Source of the DNA: Hirschia maritima DSM 19733
Lineage (GTDB): Bacteria > Pseudomonadota > Alphaproteobacteria > Caulobacterales > Hyphomonadaceae
Direction: 5' to 3'
DNA length: 64,000 nucleotides
Assembly (NCBI RefSeq): GCF_000378345.1
Contig: NZ_KB899544.1
Coordinates: 62,001 to 126,000, forward strand
In this document: positions 25,180 to 33,327 of the stretch, piece after piece
Layout: every line of letters begins with the position of its first letter
Position numbering within the stretch: the first letter of the stretch is position 1
Notes under the pieces: model-generated
What the model saw: only the letters and a program-made list of their open reading frames with translations
What the model was told of the DNA's origin: nothing
Databases searched by the model: none
Translations under genes and position numbers: made by a program

Positions 25180-26022
25180 ATGAAATTTACAGGTTCCGAT
25201 AATTACGTTGCTACCGACGATCTACAGGTTGCAGTGAACGCTGCCATAGCTTTGGAACGTCCTCTTTTGATCAAAGGAGAGCCGGGTACTGGGAAGACTG
25301 TGTTAGCGCATGAAGTTTCCAAGGCATTGGGTCGTCCACTTATTGAATGGCACATCAAGTCAACAACTAAAGCCCAACAAGGGCTGTATGAGTACGACGC
25401 GGTTTCTCGTTTGAGAGATTCTCAGCTTGGCGATCCCAAAGTTGCTGATGTAAGCAATTACATTAAACGCGGGAAGCTGTGGGAAGCATTTGTGGCAGAT
25501 GATCAGCCAATCTTGCTAATTGATGAGATCGATAAAGCAGATATCGAATTTCCAAATGATTTGCTTCAAGAGCTAGATCGTATGGAGTTCTTTGTTTACG
25601 AGACTGGCGAAACTATCAAAGCAAAAAAACGCCCGCTAGTAATCATCACCTCTAATAATGAGAAGGAATTGCCCGACGCTTTTCTGCGTCGTTGTTTCTT
25701 CCATTTTATCAAATTTCCAGATACCGAAACAATGGAATCTATTGTTGATGTGCACTTTCCTGAAATCAAAAAACGTTTGGTCTCAAATGCATTGACCACA
25801 TTTTATGAGTTGCGCGATGTTCCTGGGCTTAAAAAGAAGCCTTCAACGTCAGAATTGATCGATTGGTTGAAGCTTTTAATGTCAGAAGATATTGACCCGG
25901 AAACCTTGCGTTCGAGCGATACTCGCACATCAATTCCGCCATTGCATGGTGCGTTGTTGAAAAATGAACAAGATATCCATTTGTTTGAACGTTTGGCATT
26001 TATGGCACGTAGAGAACGCTAA
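25180..26022 (+). CDS. MoxR family AAA+ ATPase
   Basis: A 280-residue AAA+ ATPase. Walker A is GEPGTGKT (residues 33-40), Walker B ILLIDEIDKAD with Asp115-Glu116, followed by sensor 1 IITSNNEKELPDAFLRRC with the arginine finger. MoxR ATPases act with a VWA-domain partner as chaperones that mature or insert cofactors into enzyme complexes. The next gene encodes just such a VWA protein (26054-27235). The closest familiar pair is CoxD-CoxE, but no CO dehydrogenase genes are in the window, so the client is unknown. The 90 bases upstream show no clear promoter. Confidence 0.88.
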   Translation: MKFTGSDNYVATDDLQVAVNAAIALERPLLIKGEPGTGKTVLAHEVSKALGRPLIEWHIKSTTKAQQGLYEYDAVSRLRDSQLGDPKVADVSNYIKRGKLWEAFVADDQPILLIDEIDKADIEFPNDLLQELDRMEFFVYETGETIKAKKRPLVIITSNNEKELPDAFLRRCFFHFIKFPDTETMESIVDVHFPEIKKRLVSNALTTFYELRDVPGLKKKPSTSELIDWLKLLMSEDIDPETLRSSDTRTSIPPLHGALLKNEQDIHLFERLAFMARRER

Positions 26023-26053
26023 CCACCTATCTTGAAAGAGCGGGGCGAGCGCT

Positions 26054-27235
26054 ATGTTTACAAATTTTTTCTATGAATTGAAGGCGGCGGGAATTCCCGT
26101 CACTGTCAAGGAATACCTCATGTTTCTTGAGGTGATGGAAGCTGACTTGGCAAACAAGAAGGTAGAAAATTTCTATTATCTGTCGCGCGCCAGTCTTGTG
26201 AAAGACGAACGCAATCTTGATAAGTTTGACCGAGTATTCGGATCAACCTTTAAGGGGCTAGAAAATGTCGATGAAGGGATGGAAAAGGAAATCCCTGAAG
26301 AGTGGCTACGCAAGCTAACCGAAAAATATCTCACCGAGGAAGAAAAAGCTGAAATTGAAGCCTTGGGTGGTTGGGATAAGCTCATGGAGACGCTTAAAAA
26401 ACGGCTCGAAGAGCAAAAAGAACGACACGAAGGCGGCAATAAATGGATCGGTACAGGTGGAACTTCTCCCTTTGGTGCCAATGGGTACAATCCCGAAGGT
26501 ATTCGTATTGGGCAAGATAAAAGTCGTCACAAGCGCGCTGTAAAGGTCTGGGATAAACGTGAGTTTAAAGATCTCGACGATAGCGTTGAGTTAGGCACGC
26601 GAAACATAAAAATGGCACTTCGCAAACTTCGTCATTTTGCGCGTACAGGTGCGGATGAAGAATTTGATTTAAAGAGCACAATCGATTCAACGGCGAAGTC
26701 TGGTTATCTCGATATTAAAATGCGTCCTGAACGCCGCAATGTTGTAAAGGTCCTGATCTTTTTTGATGTCGGGGGCTCAATGGACCCCTATGTTAAAATG
26801 GTTGAAGAGCTGTTCTCTGCCGCGCGGGCTGAATTCAAACACATGGAATATTTTTATTTCCACAATTGTTTGTACGACTACGTTTGGAAAGACAATTCCC
26901 GCCGTTGGACAGATAAGCTCAACACGTGGGATATCTTGCATACCTATCCAGCAGATTACAAAGTAATTGTTGTGGGAGATGCAGCTATGTCACCCTATGA
27001 GATCGCTATGCCGGGTGGCGCTTCTGAATTCATGAACGAAGAGGCTGGTGCAGTTTGGCTGCAGCGGCTGACGGAAGTCTATTCAAAGTTATCCTGGCTC
27101 AACCCTGAGCCAGAAAAGCATTGGAACTACACTCAGTCCAATCAGATGATAAGAGAAATTATTGGTGACCGCATGTATCCGCTCACTGTCGAGGGGATTG
27201 AACGCGGGATCACCAATTTACGTGGATCCAGGTAA
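26054..27235 (+). CDS. VWA domain protein, CoxE-like
   Basis: A 393-residue cytoplasmic protein, partner of the preceding MoxR ATPase. The N-terminal half is helical and charged (MFTNFFYELKAAGIPVTVKEY is characteristic of the family), with a long Glu/Lys-rich helix at about 95-130. The C-terminal half has a von Willebrand A fold with the MIDAS-like VLIFFDVGGSMDPYVKM. Here the usual DxSxS reads DVGGS, so one metal-binding Ser is Gly; this variant is seen in CoxE-like proteins. The second VWA half includes VIVVGDAAMSPYEI. A chaperone role for a metalloenzyme is inferred. Confidence 0.85.
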   Translation: MFTNFFYELKAAGIPVTVKEYLMFLEVMEADLANKKVENFYYLSRASLVKDERNLDKFDRVFGSTFKGLENVDEGMEKEIPEEWLRKLTEKYLTEEEKAEIEALGGWDKLMETLKKRLEEQKERHEGGNKWIGTGGTSPFGANGYNPEGIRIGQDKSRHKRAVKVWDKREFKDLDDSVELGTRNIKMALRKLRHFARTGADEEFDLKSTIDSTAKSGYLDIKMRPERRNVVKVLIFFDVGGSMDPYVKMVEELFSAARAEFKHMEYFYFHNCLYDYVWKDNSRRWTDKLNTWDILHTYPADYKVIVVGDAAMSPYEIAMPGGASEFMNEEAGAVWLQRLTEVYSKLSWLNPEPEKHWNYTQSNQMIREIIGDRMYPLTVEGIERGITNLRGSR

Positions 27236-27240
27236 TGTAT

Positions 27241-27260
27241 GGCGAGCTATGTCGCTCGCC
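27241..27260. terminator. Hairpin between convergent genes
   Basis: GGCGAGC (27241-27247) and GCTCGCC (27254-27260) form a perfect 7-bp GC-rich stem with a 6-base loop in the 34-base space between the convergent VWA and enoyl-CoA hydratase genes. The T-run is poor on both sides. Confidence 0.5.
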
Positions 27261-27269
27261 AGGTCTCGT

Positions 27270-28028
27270 TTATTTGTAGACTGGTTTACGTTTTTGCATT
27301 TTAGCAGCGATGCTTTCAGCAAATTCTGGTGATTTTAATTGAGCGCCAAAATCTGCAAACTCAGCATTCATATGGGTAGTCATATCGCCACGACGATTGC
27401 GGATCAGGTCTTTTGATTTTCTCATTGATATTGGTGCTGAATCGGCAATGTGTTGAGCTAATTCTTTAATAGAAGCACTATATTCTGCGTCGTTGAACAC
27501 TCTTGATACAAGTCCGAAGTCTAGAGCCTCTTTGGCGTTCAGTGTTCTGCCGGCAAGCAAGATGTCATTTGCGACTGCCATGCCTACCGCTTGAGGCAGT
27601 AGAATAGAAGAGGCCGCCTCTGGCACGACGCCAAGCTTTACAAAAGGGGCACCAAAAGTCGCGTTTTCATGAGCATACACAAGGTCGCAGTGAAGCAACA
27701 TTGTTAGGCCAATGCCGATTGCGTGTGCATTTACTGCGGCGATCACAGGCTTTGGGCATTCACGTAGAGCATCAAGAAAGCGAACAACAGGTGGTTTTTC
27801 ATTTCCTGTCAATTCTGTGGTGAAGTCAGAGATGTCATTGCCGGATGTGAACATATCTCCGGCACCTGTAATAACAAAAGCGCGCGCATTGTCATCTGCT
27901 GTGTAAGCCAGAATGGCATCAGCCATAGCTGCATACATTGCTTTTGTGATCGCATTTTTTTTGTCGGTACGTGAGATGGTCAATGTGGTGACGCGCTCAT
28001 CGTGGGTTACGATTATAAATTCACTCAT
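27270..28028 (-). CDS. Enoyl-CoA hydratase/isomerase family protein
   Basis: A 252-residue crotonase-fold enzyme of fatty acid oxidation. The oxyanion-hole regions are visible as GDMFTSGNDISDF and VNAHAIGIGLTMLLHCDLVYAHENATFGAPFVKLGVVPEAASS. The catalytic Glu of the first is not obvious; the second (Val-Pro-Glu-Ala) has Glu at the position of one catalytic acid, suggesting an isomerase or a subgroup with one Glu. A SxSxKxxxR helix, ISMRKSKDLIRN, follows. It overlaps the MarR gene by 4 bases (ATGA), so the regulator is translated just before it. Confidence 0.9.
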   Translation of the reverse strand: MSEFIIVTHDERVTTLTISRTDKKNAITKAMYAAMADAILAYTADDNARAFVITGAGDMFTSGNDISDFTTELTGNEKPPVVRFLDALRECPKPVIAAVNAHAIGIGLTMLLHCDLVYAHENATFGAPFVKLGVVPEAASSILLPQAVGMAVANDILLAGRTLNAKEALDFGLVSRVFNDAEYSASIKELAQHIADSAPISMRKSKDLIRNRRGDMTTHMNAEFADFGAQLKSPEFAESIAAKMQKRKPVYK

Positions 28029-28495
28029 TTTTTTGACCTTTGATTGTAGATTTTTTCAATTTCTGCAGAAACGATTTCGGCTGAATTGCTAGAAACATGC
28101 TCAAGGAAACGTTCTATAATTGCTTGCTCTTTGGCATTAAACGGTTCGAGGATAGCGGAATTGATTTGCCGCGTACCAGTCAGCGAGGATTCGCCAACCT
28201 GTCGACCCAAATCCTCCAAATACACTTCATAGCTTCTTGCGTCTGTTTTGCTTTGGGCGCGACGCAGAAAACCTTTTTCGCTCATGCGATCGATCAGGCC
28301 GGTCAAACTGGATTTGCCCATGTTCAACTCATCCGCGATGGCGGAAATAGGCGCACCGTCTTGCCTCAGCAGGATAAATAAAACCGCGTGCTGTGTTGCG
28401 GTTAGGCCTTCATAATCTTTTAGAGCATGATCGGCTGCTCGAAAAAGCGCACAGTGGGCTTTTTGGATTAGGTGAAATACTGGAAACTGGCGCAT
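28025..28495 (-). CDS. MarR family transcriptional regulator
   Basis: A 156-residue winged-helix regulator. The core GLTATQHAVLFILLRQDGAPISAIADELNMGKSSLTGLIDRMSEKGFLRRAQSKTDARSYEVYL is diagnostic of MarR (DNA-binding helix and the DxR wing). It forms an operon with the enoyl-CoA hydratase and faces the acyl-CoA dehydrogenase gene. The short TTCGTAT repeats in the 223-base divergent region (28495-28501 and 28524-28530) are candidate operator parts. An acyl-CoA effector would fit the neighbours but is inference. Confidence 0.9.
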   Translation of the reverse strand: MRQFPVFHLIQKAHCALFRAADHALKDYEGLTATQHAVLFILLRQDGAPISAIADELNMGKSSLTGLIDRMSEKGFLRRAQSKTDARSYEVYLEDLGRQVGESSLTGTRQINSAILEPFNAKEQAIIERFLEHVSSNSAEIVSAEIEKIYNQRSKK

Positions 28496-28535
28496 TCGTA
28501 TCTTTCATTGCTCTATAACTAATTTCGTATGCGAA
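28495..28535. promoter_or_regulatory. Candidate MarR operator
   Basis: TTCGTAT occurs twice (28495 and 28524), the second in a dyad TTCG-TATG-CGAA (28524-28535). The first copy overlaps the MarR start codon, which would suit autorepression. Confidence 0.3.
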
Positions 28536-28718
28536 GCAAAATTGGGTGTCAATAATTCCGCTAGGTCACATGATTTTATGAAAAAATAGAGGAGAAGATC
28601 CCAGCAAGAGTTGGAATGAATAAGTGCCGCAAGGTGAGGATTGATCTCATCCCTTATTCTGGTACATATGTTAAAAAAGGCTGGTCAGCCAAAACTCTAT
28701 TTTGAGGTAGTTGTTAAA

Positions 28719-30527
28719 ATGTCCCTGATTGCAAACCGTCGTGACGTTGATTTTATGATGTATGAATTTCTGAATCTGGATAAAGTATTTCAGACAGAAC
28801 GGTATCAATCATATGATCGAGAAGCTGTGTCAGCCATTTTGGATACTGCTGAAGCTATCGCAGAAGACAAATATCTACCATGTGCAGCCAAGCTTGATGC
28901 AAATGAACCCAGTTTCGATGGCGAAAAAGTATCTATCATTCCCGAGGTTGGGGAGGGGCTTCAGGCTTTCGCTGAGGCGGGATTTTACGCAGCTAGTTTT
29001 GATGAGGATGTTGGTGGAGCTCAGTTGCCTGGCATCGTAAATCTTACTTTGGCTGGCTTTTTCTCTGCTGCTAATCCCGGAATTAATTCTTACGCCTTTT
29101 TGACGGTTGGCGCTGCCAATATGTTGAATGCAGTAGGAACACAGGAGCAAAAAGACAAATATCTCGGTCCAATGCTAGAAGGAAAGTGGTCTGGGACTAT
29201 GTGTCTTTCAGAGCCTCAAGCTGGATCTTCACTTTCAGATATTCGGACTAAGGCCACACCAACTGAAGAGGGGCATTATTTGATCGAAGGATCGAAAATG
29301 TGGATTTCAGGGGGTGACCATGAATTGACAGAAAATATTGTTGAAATGGTCCTGGCAAAAATACCGGGTGGCCCTCCGGGGGTACGCGGAATTTCACTAT
29401 TCATTGTTCCAAAATATCGCGTGAACGATGATGGTAGCCTTGGCGCTAAGAATGATATTTCACTAGCTGGCTTGAACCACAAGATGGGACACCGTGGGAC
29501 AACCAATTGTCTTTTGAATTTTGGTGAAAACGGTGATTGTCACGGATACTTACTAGGGAAACCGCATGAGGGGCTGAAGAATATGTTCCACATGATGAAT
29601 GAGGCACGTATTGGGGTTGGGCATGGTGCAACTATGAGTGCCTTAGCAGGTTTCTTATATTCTACTAAATATGCAGGCGAACGTCTTCAGGGGCGGCATC
29701 CTCAGGACAAAGATCCGTCCACGCCTCAGTTGCCAATTATCGAACACACAGACATTAAGCGTCTTCTAATGGCGCAGAAAGCTGCGGTAGAGGGGGCGTC
29801 AGCACTTCTATACTATTGTACTGATTTGGTGGAAGAGCAAAAGCTTACTGATGATAAAGACGCTCAGAACCGCCTTGCTTTGTTGTTGGAGATACTAACT
29901 CCAATAGCAAAATCATGGCCGTCAGAATTCTGCCTGGAAGCAAATAAACATGCGATTCAAGTGCTTGGAGGGTATGGATACACACGTGAATTCCCTGTTG
30001 AGCGCTTGTATCGGGATAACCGCTTGAACCACATTCACGAAGGTACACATGCGATTCATGGAATAGATTTGCTAGGACGCAAAGTTTCTATGTTTGATGG
30101 CGCTGCGCTGAAGCTTCTTCTGCAAGAAGTTCAAGCGACTTTGAGTGCAACTTCAGAAATGAGTGCGCTGGGTGAATACAACAAAGATCTAGAGCAAGCG
30201 CTCAAAGTGTTGGTTGAGACTACTGAAACAGTTAAAGCTCATGAAAACGTCAATACGCAATTGGCGAACGCAACAATTTACCTTGATGCTTTCGGGCATG
30301 TTGTGATTGCGTGGCTTTGGTTGAGGCAAGCTCAAATCGCAACAAATGCTTTGGCAAATGCTCAGGGAGATGATGTGGCTTTCTATCAGGGTAAATTAGC
30401 GGCATGTCGTTATTTCTTCCGCTATGAGCTGCCAAAGGCATTGGTTCAGTTCAAACTAGTATCTGATTTAGATGAAACATGTATGGATTTAAAACCTGAA
30501 CATTTGACAGGTAACAATCCACTTTAA
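28719..30527 (+). CDS. Acyl-CoA dehydrogenase (large type, with C-terminal extension)
   Basis: A 602-residue flavoenzyme. The start at 28719 (MSLIANRRDVDFMMYEF) is the usual N-terminus of this class; the frame is open for 26 more codons upstream. Domain order: N-terminal helical domain, middle sheet domain with TMCLSEPQAGSSLSDIRTKA and MWISGGDHEL, C-terminal helical FAD domain with NEARIGVGHGATMSALAGFLYS and QVLGGYGYTREFPVERLYRDNRLNHIHEGTHAIHG (Glu in IHEGT as base), and an extra helical tail of about 110 residues. The extended form is typical of long-chain or dimethylsulfoniopropionate-type enzymes; substrate not determinable. It is divergent from MarR and followed by a strong terminator. 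Confidence 0.9.
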   Translation: MSLIANRRDVDFMMYEFLNLDKVFQTERYQSYDREAVSAILDTAEAIAEDKYLPCAAKLDANEPSFDGEKVSIIPEVGEGLQAFAEAGFYAASFDEDVGGAQLPGIVNLTLAGFFSAANPGINSYAFLTVGAANMLNAVGTQEQKDKYLGPMLEGKWSGTMCLSEPQAGSSLSDIRTKATPTEEGHYLIEGSKMWISGGDHELTENIVEMVLAKIPGGPPGVRGISLFIVPKYRVNDDGSLGAKNDISLAGLNHKMGHRGTTNCLLNFGENGDCHGYLLGKPHEGLKNMFHMMNEARIGVGHGATMSALAGFLYSTKYAGERLQGRHPQDKDPSTPQLPIIEHTDIKRLLMAQKAAVEGASALLYYCTDLVEEQKLTDDKDAQNRLALLLEILTPIAKSWPSEFCLEANKHAIQVLGGYGYTREFPVERLYRDNRLNHIHEGTHAIHGIDLLGRKVSMFDGAALKLLLQEVQATLSATSEMSALGEYNKDLEQALKVLVETTETVKAHENVNTQLANATIYLDAFGHVVIAWLWLRQAQIATNALANAQGDDVAFYQGKLAACRYFFRYELPKALVQFKLVSDLDETCMDLKPEHLTGNNPL

Positions 30528-30533
30528 ACTGGA

Positions 30534-30581
30534 AAAATAGTGCACTCCCCCACGCAATGCGGGAGGGGAGTGCACTATTTT
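30534..30581. terminator. Bidirectional terminator, 17-bp stem
   Basis: AAAATAGTGCACTCCCC (30534-30550) pairs perfectly with GGGGAGTGCACTATTTT (30565-30581), giving A/T-runs at both ends. It separates the convergent acyl-CoA dehydrogenase and amidohydrolase genes. Confidence 0.93.
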
Positions 30582-30592
30582 GTTATTGGTTT

Positions 30593-31885
30593 TTATTCAG
30601 ACAATTCGTTTTTGTAGATGACGCCGTCTTTCATTACAAAGTCGACGTGCTCTAATTCTGTTACATCATTTAATGGGTTGAGCGGGACGGCTATCATGTC
30701 CGCGTATTTTCCGACTTCTATTGAGCCCGTCATGTCTTGAGTTCCAAAGAGGGTTGCATTCCCGATTGTTGAGGCCTGAATTGCCTGCATGGGAGACATG
30801 CCCCATTTGACCATCTTTTTGAATTGACGCCCATTTAGTCCGTGGGTGTATACACCTGCGTCTGTGCCATAAGCTATGTTCGCACCTGCTTTTACAGCTG
30901 CTTGAAAACGTTCTCTTTGGATGCGCCCAACTTTACGTTCTTTCGCTAGGGACTCTTCCAATATGCCGGCTTTTTCGCCTTCAGATAGTATGAAGTCAGA
31001 TACATAGATATCCATTGAGAGGTATGTACCTTGCTCCACAGCTTGTTCTATTGCGGCATCTGTAATCATGCTGGCATGTTCGATAGAATCTACGCCTGCA
31101 TTCAGCGCTGTTGCGATTCCACTTGAGCCATGTGCATGAACTGCAACCTTAAGCCCTAAAAGATGCGCTTCATCTACAATGGCTGACATTTCTTCTTGGG
31201 TGAATTGTTGCGCTCCAAGCTTTGTACCTTTGGAGAGTACACCGCCTGTACCGCAGAATTTTATGACTTCAGCACCATACTTATTATTTTGACGAACTTT
31301 GGTTCTGACAGCCCAAGGGCCATCGGCAACTCCTTCTGCTTTTTGTTTGTATTCAAACGGAAGTAAGTTGGAGTCGCAGTGACCGCCTGTAATACCAATG
31401 GACGGACCGGAAGCGATTATACGCGGGCCAATGACGGTACCATCATCAATTGCTTCCTTTAAAGCAATGTCTGCATATCCGGGAGCACCCAAATTACGGA
31501 CACTTGTAAATCCAGCTAGAAGCGTTTTGTTGGCATTTTTTACACCATTGATTGCTGAGCGAGGTGTCGAGACGGCTAATCTGCGATATCCATGATCATT
31601 GGCATTTGATGTAAGGTGAACGTGACTATCTGACAGGCCGGGGAGAAGGGTAGCACCTTTGAGGTCTATGTTATTCCAATTGCCCTCAGGAGCATTATTT
31701 TTTGAGCCAACATAAATAATTTTGTTCCCTTGAATCACAATTGTCTGATCTTTGAGAAGCTTGCCATCCATAACGTCAACTAAATTGCTGTTTGTGATCA
31801 GGATGCCATCAGTGCTGGTTTCTGCCGCGGCTTGACTGCAAAACAACAAGCTCGCGCTAAGAAAAAGGGATTGTATGGTTTTCAT
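30593..31885 (-). CDS. Exported amidohydrolase family protein
   Basis: A 430-residue metal-dependent hydrolase. The start at 31885 gives a clean signal peptide (MKTIQSLFLSASLLFCSQAAAET); the frame is open 23 codons further. Metal ligands are visible as LSDSHVHLTS (HxH), VIKFCGTGGVLSKG (Lys to be carbamylated), VAVHAHGSSGI (His-x-His), SIEHASM and YGTDAGVY (catalytic Asp). The pattern matches the imidazolonepropionase-like/Xaa-Pro dipeptidase subgroup of periplasmic amidohydrolases. Substrate unknown. It is divergent from the YghU-type gene. Confidence 0.88.
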   Translation of the reverse strand: MKTIQSLFLSASLLFCSQAAAETSTDGILITNSNLVDVMDGKLLKDQTIVIQGNKIIYVGSKNNAPEGNWNNIDLKGATLLPGLSDSHVHLTSNANDHGYRRLAVSTPRSAINGVKNANKTLLAGFTSVRNLGAPGYADIALKEAIDDGTVIGPRIIASGPSIGITGGHCDSNLLPFEYKQKAEGVADGPWAVRTKVRQNNKYGAEVIKFCGTGGVLSKGTKLGAQQFTQEEMSAIVDEAHLLGLKVAVHAHGSSGIATALNAGVDSIEHASMITDAAIEQAVEQGTYLSMDIYVSDFILSEGEKAGILEESLAKERKVGRIQRERFQAAVKAGANIAYGTDAGVYTHGLNGRQFKKMVKWGMSPMQAIQASTIGNATLFGTQDMTGSIEVGKYADMIAVPLNPLNDVTELEHVDFVMKDGVIYKNELSE

Positions 31886-32091
31886 AAGATGGCTCTGTCT
31901 AAATTGGAATTTTAGTTTCCATGTTAGTTTTGTGCGCAAACTTTGTTTTGCCAAGTTCTGATACGCAAATATTTTTACTTCGATTGAGTTTCATGCCTAA
32001 TTATTTTGAGCAATATGCTGGAAGTCTTGAGCTGTTCTCTTATCTATAAATCTATAACTGTCCTCCTAGTGACTTGATATTGGATAAAAAC

Positions 32092-32931
32092 ATGACGAAT
32101 GAAGCTTATTCTCCCGCCAAAGTTTGGAAATGGAAACCAGGAAATGGAGGAAAATTTGCATCAATAAATCGTCCAATATCTGGTGAAACTCATGAGAAAG
32201 AATTGCCAGTCGGAGAGCATCCGTTTCAACTTTATTCACTCGCAACACCAAATGGTGTGAAGGCAACAGTCATGTTCGAGGAATTGTTGGAGCTTGGGTA
32301 TAAAGACGCTGAATATGATGCTTGGATTATTGATATTACAGAAGGTGATCAATTCTCATCTGGTTTTGTCGAGATGAATCCAAACTCGAAAATACCTGCA
32401 CTTTGGGACAATAGCAGCGAAGAGCCTGTGCGTATTTTTGAATCGGCATCAATACTCTTTCACTTGGCAGAAAAATTTGGCGAGTTTTTACCTGAACAGG
32501 GCGCTTCACGGACTGAGGTTATGAATTGGGTTTTTTGGCAGATGGGATCTGCACCTTATCTTGGTGGAGGGTTTGGGCATTTTTACGCCTATGCGCCAGA
32601 AAAGTTTGAGTATCCAATTGAGCGTTTTTCAATGGAAGTAAAGCGTCAGCTAGATGTTTTGGATAAGACGCTCTCTCAGCGTCAGTATATTGCTGGTAAT
32701 GATTACACGATCGCAGATATCGCGATCTGGCCTTGGTATGGTGCGCTAGCATTGGGGCGTTTGTATGAGGCGGCAGAATTTCTGTCTGTGCATGAATATG
32801 AACATGTGCAGCGTTGGGCCAATGAGATTAATGAGCGTCCCGCTGTGAAAAGAGGGTGCCGTGTCAATCGGGTTTGGGGTGAAGAAAGTACACAACTAAA
32901 AGAACGTCATTCAGCGACTGATTTCGATTGA
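32092..32931 (+). CDS. yghU: YghU-like glutathione S-transferase / disulfide-bond oxidoreductase
   Basis: A 279-residue thioredoxin-fold protein. The start at 32092 (MTNEAYSPAKVW) matches the N-terminus of E. coli YghU. Near-identical stretches include LPVGEHPFQLYSLATPNG, FSSGFVEMNPNSKIPAL and ESASILFHLAEKFG. YghU binds two glutathiones and reduces organic peroxides and disulfides. The C-terminal helical domain includes YTIADIAIWPWYG. It stands alone, facing away from the amidohydrolase; no specific control signal was recognised in the 206-base gap. Confidence 0.9.
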   Translation: MTNEAYSPAKVWKWKPGNGGKFASINRPISGETHEKELPVGEHPFQLYSLATPNGVKATVMFEELLELGYKDAEYDAWIIDITEGDQFSSGFVEMNPNSKIPALWDNSSEEPVRIFESASILFHLAEKFGEFLPEQGASRTEVMNWVFWQMGSAPYLGGGFGHFYAYAPEKFEYPIERFSMEVKRQLDVLDKTLSQRQYIAGNDYTIADIAIWPWYGALALGRLYEAAEFLSVHEYEHVQRWANEINERPAVKRGCRVNRVWGEESTQLKERHSATDFD

Positions 32932-33257
32932 AAGATTTGAATTGTACTGAATGAAATTTTTTGTGAAAGGCCACAAATTACAGAAAACTTTCTAGTTTAT
33001 GCGCGATATTTTAAGGGTTATATTGGGTTAGTGAAGTAAAGTTTTTGTGTCCAGGTCCGATCTTTGTTACTCATTTAGCCGCCTGTATTTGATCGTATTT
33101 TGAAGTTACGACTAGACTGTATTTTTGTAGTTGCTAACAATTATCTCTCATATGAAATGGAGAAAATTGAACGAGATTGTGACAAAAAAGCCAACATTCA
33201 AAAAATCTGAAATGTGAGAGTTGCCTCATTTGCTGTTTGCATGATAGGGCTAACATA
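32932..33257. other. AT-rich non-coding region before the second receptor
   Basis: About 330 bases of AT-rich sequence with no convincing frame. A long-range inverted pair CTCTCATAT / ATGTGAGAG (33145-33153 and 33212-33220, one mismatch) is the only visible structure; otherwise it is the upstream leader of the receptor promoter. Confidence 0.5.
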
Positions 33258-33293
33258 TGACAACGATATCAATAATAATTGACAACGATATCA
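33258..33293. promoter_or_regulatory. Tandem LacI-type operators
   Basis: TGACAACGATATCA occurs twice exactly (33258-33271 and 33280-33293), 22 bp apart. The pattern TGACA-N-CG-N-T-R-TCA is that of LacI-family sites controlling TonB receptors in proteobacteria (NagR-type TGACAACGTTGTCA). No LacI gene is in the window. Confidence 0.6.
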
Positions 33294-33307
33294 GTTCGGT
33301 TTTCAAT
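33279..33307 (+). promoter_or_regulatory. Candidate promoter of the second receptor
   Basis: TTGACA (33279-33284) and TTCAAT (33302-33307) are 17 bp apart. The -35 box overlaps the second operator, so repression by occlusion is likely. The start codon follows GGGAGGAG. Confidence 0.45.
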
Positions 33308-33327
33308 TTGACTTCTGGGAGGAGCAT

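Noticed and set aside
25180-27235. CO dehydrogenase maturation operon
   Set aside because: Although the genes resemble coxD and coxE, no coxMSL-type subunits are present, so the CO function is not claimed.
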